Positions 14,156 to 16,088 of a stretch of DNA of 16,088 nt are shown here, piece after piece. Within the stretch, counting starts at the first letter, position 1; each line of letters starts with the position of its first letter. The stretch is from UBA1731 sp963626295. Its GTDB lineage: Bacteria; Verrucomicrobiota; Kiritimatiellia; RFP12; UBA1067. A model generated the notes under the pieces. The model saw nothing but the letters and a program-made list of their open reading frames with translations, had not been told where the DNA came from and searched no databases. The stretch is from the NCBI GenBank assembly GCA_963626295.1, contig CAVFWS010000039.1, positions 1-16,088 of the forward strand, in the 5' to 3' direction. A program made the translations under genes and the position numbers.

Positions 14156-14166
14156 ATTATATCACG
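14156..14166 (-). promoter_or_regulatory. Extended -10 promoter of the glycoside hydrolase pair
   Basis: The minus strand reads CGTGATATAAT, a perfect -10 with a TGn extension. The predicted start is about 14149, giving a leader of about 24 nt that contains the AAAAGG Shine-Dalgarno sequence. No -35 match is visible. It lies in the 112-bp gap after the SUMF gene, where no strong terminator was found, so read-through from upstream is possible. Confidence 0.65.
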
Positions 14167-14237
14167 CCCCCCTTGGGAGCGCGAGACGCCCCGCCCCTCC
14201 GGTGATAGTGGGTTGGCCGGATTCGGCGAAATGCCCC

Positions 14238-15548
14238 TCACTCGCCGACCTTCGAGGGAATCGGCAGCGCCAGGCGGAATCCGATGTATTTGACGCATCC
14301 GTTGGCGACCGCGCCGATGCCGTAGCGATTGGATATCCGGCACTTGGAAGCGGCGCTCGTGTAGCCGCCGCCGCGGCGCACACGCGCCTCCTTGCCATTT
14401 TCCGTGCCATCCGGTATAGTCGTGTTCACCTCGCCATCAAGGCCCGTGTTGTCCTCGGCGAACACGTCAAGGCACAGCTCCCACACGTTGCCGTGCATGT
14501 CGTAGAGTCCCCAGCCGTTCGGCCTGTATGATCCGACGACGGCCGTCACGTCCGCGCCATAGCAGGCCAGCGCATCGAGATTCGCGTCCGTAGACGAATC
14601 CCCCGAAAGGCTGACAGCCGAGCCATCGTTCCACTTGCCCACGCCGTGGCCGGCGCGGCAGGCGAACTCCCACTGCGCCTCGCTCGGCAGGTCGAAGAGA
14701 AGCCCCGTCTTCGCTCGAAGGCGCCCGAGATAGGAGCCGGGATTCGGCGCCGCCGGATAGTCGTAGGTCCTCGCGTTTGACCACTTCGCGTGATCCGCAT
14801 GGCGAATCTCGTTATAGGACACCGTCTCCACGGGACGCATCGCCCGATCCGCCTTGCAGGTGGGTGCTCCAGAATCCGCATAGCTGGGCTGCAAGATCTC
14901 GTACTGCGTCTGCGTCACCTCGAATACGCCGATGTAGTAGTCGTTCGTCAGCGTGACGACGTGGAGCTTGTCCGTCTTGGCCGTGTAGCCATATTCCGTC
15001 GGAGCGCCGCCCATCTGCCACTCCACGCCGCTGGCGGCGATCTTGCGCATCACGATCTTCCCGAGCCGGTAGTCCGCGTTCGCAAGAAGCCCGCCCGGCA
15101 GGAATCCGACGGCGGGATAATACCTCTCCGTGCCCGCGCCGCCCGTCTCCGAGATGTCGACGACCAGGTAGTCGGGCGGATTGTCGAGGCTCCAGGCGGT
15201 GACCTTGGCGCGCGCGTTGCCTACCTTCCTACCGCTCCATGACTGGTCCGGCCGCCAGTAGATCGCGCGGTCTCCGGCCTCGACCCTCTTCCACACGTCG
15301 CCCGAGACGTGGCGGATGTTGTCGCCGCCGATAGACACCCAGTCAGACTCCACGGACGTCGCCGCGCCCGTCCTGTTCGTCTGCACGTCGAGAGTGACGA
15401 TCGCCGCCGCGTTCGCGAGGCTGTAGGAGATCGTCACCTTGCGGCGATCCGCCGGCTGCGTCATCGTCACGTTCGAGACGACGGGCACCAGGTCGGCCAT
15501 CGCCACCGCCGCCGCCACGCCGGCGGCAAAGGTCATCATCTTCTTCAT
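14238..15548 (-). CDS. Exported SUMF1/formylglycine-generating-enzyme-fold protein
   Basis: A signal peptide (MKKMMTFAAGVAAAVAMA) is followed by an N-terminal beta domain (about 20-130) and a SUMF/FGE-sulfatase domain from about 140 to 430. Family landmarks are FEVTQTQYE (209-217), RPVETVSYNE (238-247), FDLPSEAQWEFACRAG (285-300), GLYDMHGNVWELCLD (347-361) and RRGGGYTSAASKCR (391-404), ending IGFRLA. In true FGE two cysteines near RGGS bind copper; by eye Cys403 matches the second, but the first is Ser398. It is therefore unlikely to be a standard sulfatase-maturing enzyme and more likely a binding or modified catalytic domain, as in many secreted SUMF proteins. AAAGGAA precedes the ATG, in the same AGAAAGGAAC 10-mer as gspG. 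It lies 77 nt after the small protein gene with no terminator between, so the two are probably co-transcribed. Confidence 0.87.
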   Translation of the reverse strand: MKKMMTFAAGVAAAVAMADLVPVVSNVTMTQPADRRKVTISYSLANAAAIVTLDVQTNRTGAATSVESDWVSIGGDNIRHVSGDVWKRVEAGDRAIYWRPDQSWSGRKVGNARAKVTAWSLDNPPDYLVVDISETGGAGTERYYPAVGFLPGGLLANADYRLGKIVMRKIAASGVEWQMGGAPTEYGYTAKTDKLHVVTLTNDYYIGVFEVTQTQYEILQPSYADSGAPTCKADRAMRPVETVSYNEIRHADHAKWSNARTYDYPAAPNPGSYLGRLRAKTGLLFDLPSEAQWEFACRAGHGVGKWNDGSAVSLSGDSSTDANLDALACYGADVTAVVGSYRPNGWGLYDMHGNVWELCLDVFAEDNTGLDGEVNTTIPDGTENGKEARVRRGGGYTSAASKCRISNRYGIGAVANGCVKYIGFRLALPIPSKVGE

Positions 15549-15625
15549 ATGCGCGTTCCTTTCTTGTTTCCGTTAGATCCATCCAGGAAGAGGCGTCCAT
15601 CCCCGTGCCGTGCGCCTCCGCCCCA

Positions 15626-15991
15626 TCACCGAACGATGATCACGCCGCCCATCGGCGTGAAGTCGCAGTCCAGCGGCGCCGATGCCTCCCGAGTGAGGGT
15701 ACGCGACTCTATCGACGCATCGCCGTCGGAGGCGCCGTGGAGCGTTCCGCCCGTTATCGCGCAGGCTGCGGAAACGCCTGACGACAATGCGCCGGCCAGT
15801 CCGTTGGCAACGGGATCCCCGTTGAGGATGCAGGAAGATGCGTCCGACGCCTGCACGGCGACGTTGTCCCTGCGCCAGGCGTATGCCTCGGCGGCAACGA
15901 ACGCAGCTACTGCAATCGCCACGACGGGCACGCGCCGCTTTCGCGGCATTGTGGCGCACGGCCCTGCATCGGATATGATTCCTCTCGACAT
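15626..15991 (-). CDS. Small membrane-anchored or secreted protein of unknown function, 121 aa
   Basis: I do not recognise a family. Residues 16-20 are PRKRR, followed by a hydrophobic helix (VPVVAIAVAAFVAAEAYA, 21-38), so it is anchored by one N-terminal segment or exported. The remaining 83 residues are outside and include Cys54, Cys77 and Cys109, a Gly/Ala/Ser-rich middle and a C-terminal MGGVIIVR. ATG 15991 is chosen because AAGGGGAGG ends 6 nt before it and a TATAAT lies 27-32 nt upstream; the in-frame ATG at 16084 would lie upstream of the promoter. Met15 is a weaker alternative. It is the first gene after a promoter with a 12-G spacer tract and precedes the SUMF gene by 77 nt, so it may work with that protein. 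Confidence 0.72.
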   Translation of the reverse strand: MSRGIISDAGPCATMPRKRRVPVVAIAVAAFVAAEAYAWRRDNVAVQASDASSCILNGDPVANGLAGALSSGVSAACAITGGTLHGASDGDASIESRTLTREASAPLDCDFTPMGGVIIVR

Positions 15992-16018
15992 TGCACACCT
16001 CCCCTTAAAGTGAGTGCA

Positions 16019-16047
16019 ATTATACCCCCCCCCCCCGAAAAATGCAA
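16019..16047 (-). promoter_or_regulatory. Promoter with a 12-G tract in the spacer (candidate phase-variable switch)
   Basis: The minus strand has TTGCAT (16047-16042), a 17-nt spacer ending in 12 consecutive G (16036-16025), then a perfect TATAAT (16024-16019). The predicted start is about 16012, and a strong Shine-Dalgarno sequence and ATG 15991 follow. The -35-like hexamer matches TTGACA at its first three positions only. A mononucleotide G-run in the spacer lets slipped-strand mispairing change the -35/-10 distance and switch expression. Confidence 0.7.
16025..16036. repeat. Mononucleotide tract of 12 C (12 G on the minus strand)
   Basis: This is an uninterrupted run of 12 C on the plus strand, the longest homopolymer in the window. 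It lies directly against the -10 hexamer of the small-protein promoter. The tract length is also the base count most likely to be misread by sequencing. Confidence 0.95.
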
Positions 16048-16088
16048 CACAATAATTCAAAAATCCGCGATGGTGATAAGACAAAGTG

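Noticed and set aside
12356..14293. 645-codon plus-strand open frame opposite the GH-A-like gene
   Set aside because: It is Arg/Val/His/Glu-rich with no domain, lacks a start context, and mirrors a signal-peptide-bearing enzyme on the other strand; long antisense frames are expected at this GC content.
1..16088. CRISPR arrays, tRNA or rRNA genes, integrases or insertion sequences
   Set aside because: No regularly spaced direct repeats, tRNA-like cloverleaf, rRNA segments or transposase motifs were seen on either strand.

Overview
The window looks like chromosomal DNA from a GC-rich member of the Verrucomicrobiota/Kiritimatiellota/Lentisphaerae group. This is inferred from gene content: secreted GH-A and GH2-like glycoside hydrolases, a secreted SUMF-domain protein, a tandem SGNH esterase, type II secretion pseudopilins and a short-form serA. 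No 16S rRNA or other marker is present, so the placement is tentative. All genes but one lie on the minus strand.

Layout from left to right. Positions 1-2421 hold, reading leftward, gspF, gspG and a gspH-like pseudopilin that runs off the left edge. Upstream of them (2471-3637) is short-form serA, separated from gspF by a strong GC hairpin. serA and a plus-strand nitrilase-superfamily amidase (3768-4589) diverge from a 130-bp region with two back-to-back extended -10 promoters. The amidase ends inside the 3' end of bioC (4553-5296), a 37-bp convergent overlap. bioC is the last gene of a tightly coupled minus-strand unit: tandem SGNH esterase, thiD, bioC, with 4-bp overlaps at both junctions. 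A 277-bp intergenic region (7608-7884) holds no convincing gene but has two promoter motifs and nested inverted repeats. Positions 7885-14125 are two large exported glycoside hydrolases, a clan GH-A-like enzyme followed by a GH2-like enzyme, as a two-gene unit. Upstream of them lie a secreted SUMF-domain protein (14238-15548) and a small membrane-anchored or secreted protein (15626-15991). The small protein's promoter has a run of 12 G between a -35-like element and a perfect TATAAT.

The right half reads as an exported polysaccharide-processing module; a type II secretion system of the kind encoded at the left could in principle export such proteins, but that link is inference. The middle carries housekeeping metabolism (serine, thiamin, biotin/pimeloyl precursor, deamination).

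The most notable signals are non-coding. An identical extended -10 element, TGTGGTATAAT, occurs four times, always intergenic, and two copies sit so close to an ATG that the mRNAs should be leaderless. A 12-G tract fills a 17-nt promoter spacer, the classic layout of a slipped-strand phase-variable promoter. A 62-bp inverted repeat begins at the predicted start site of an orphan promoter and may encode a structured RNA.
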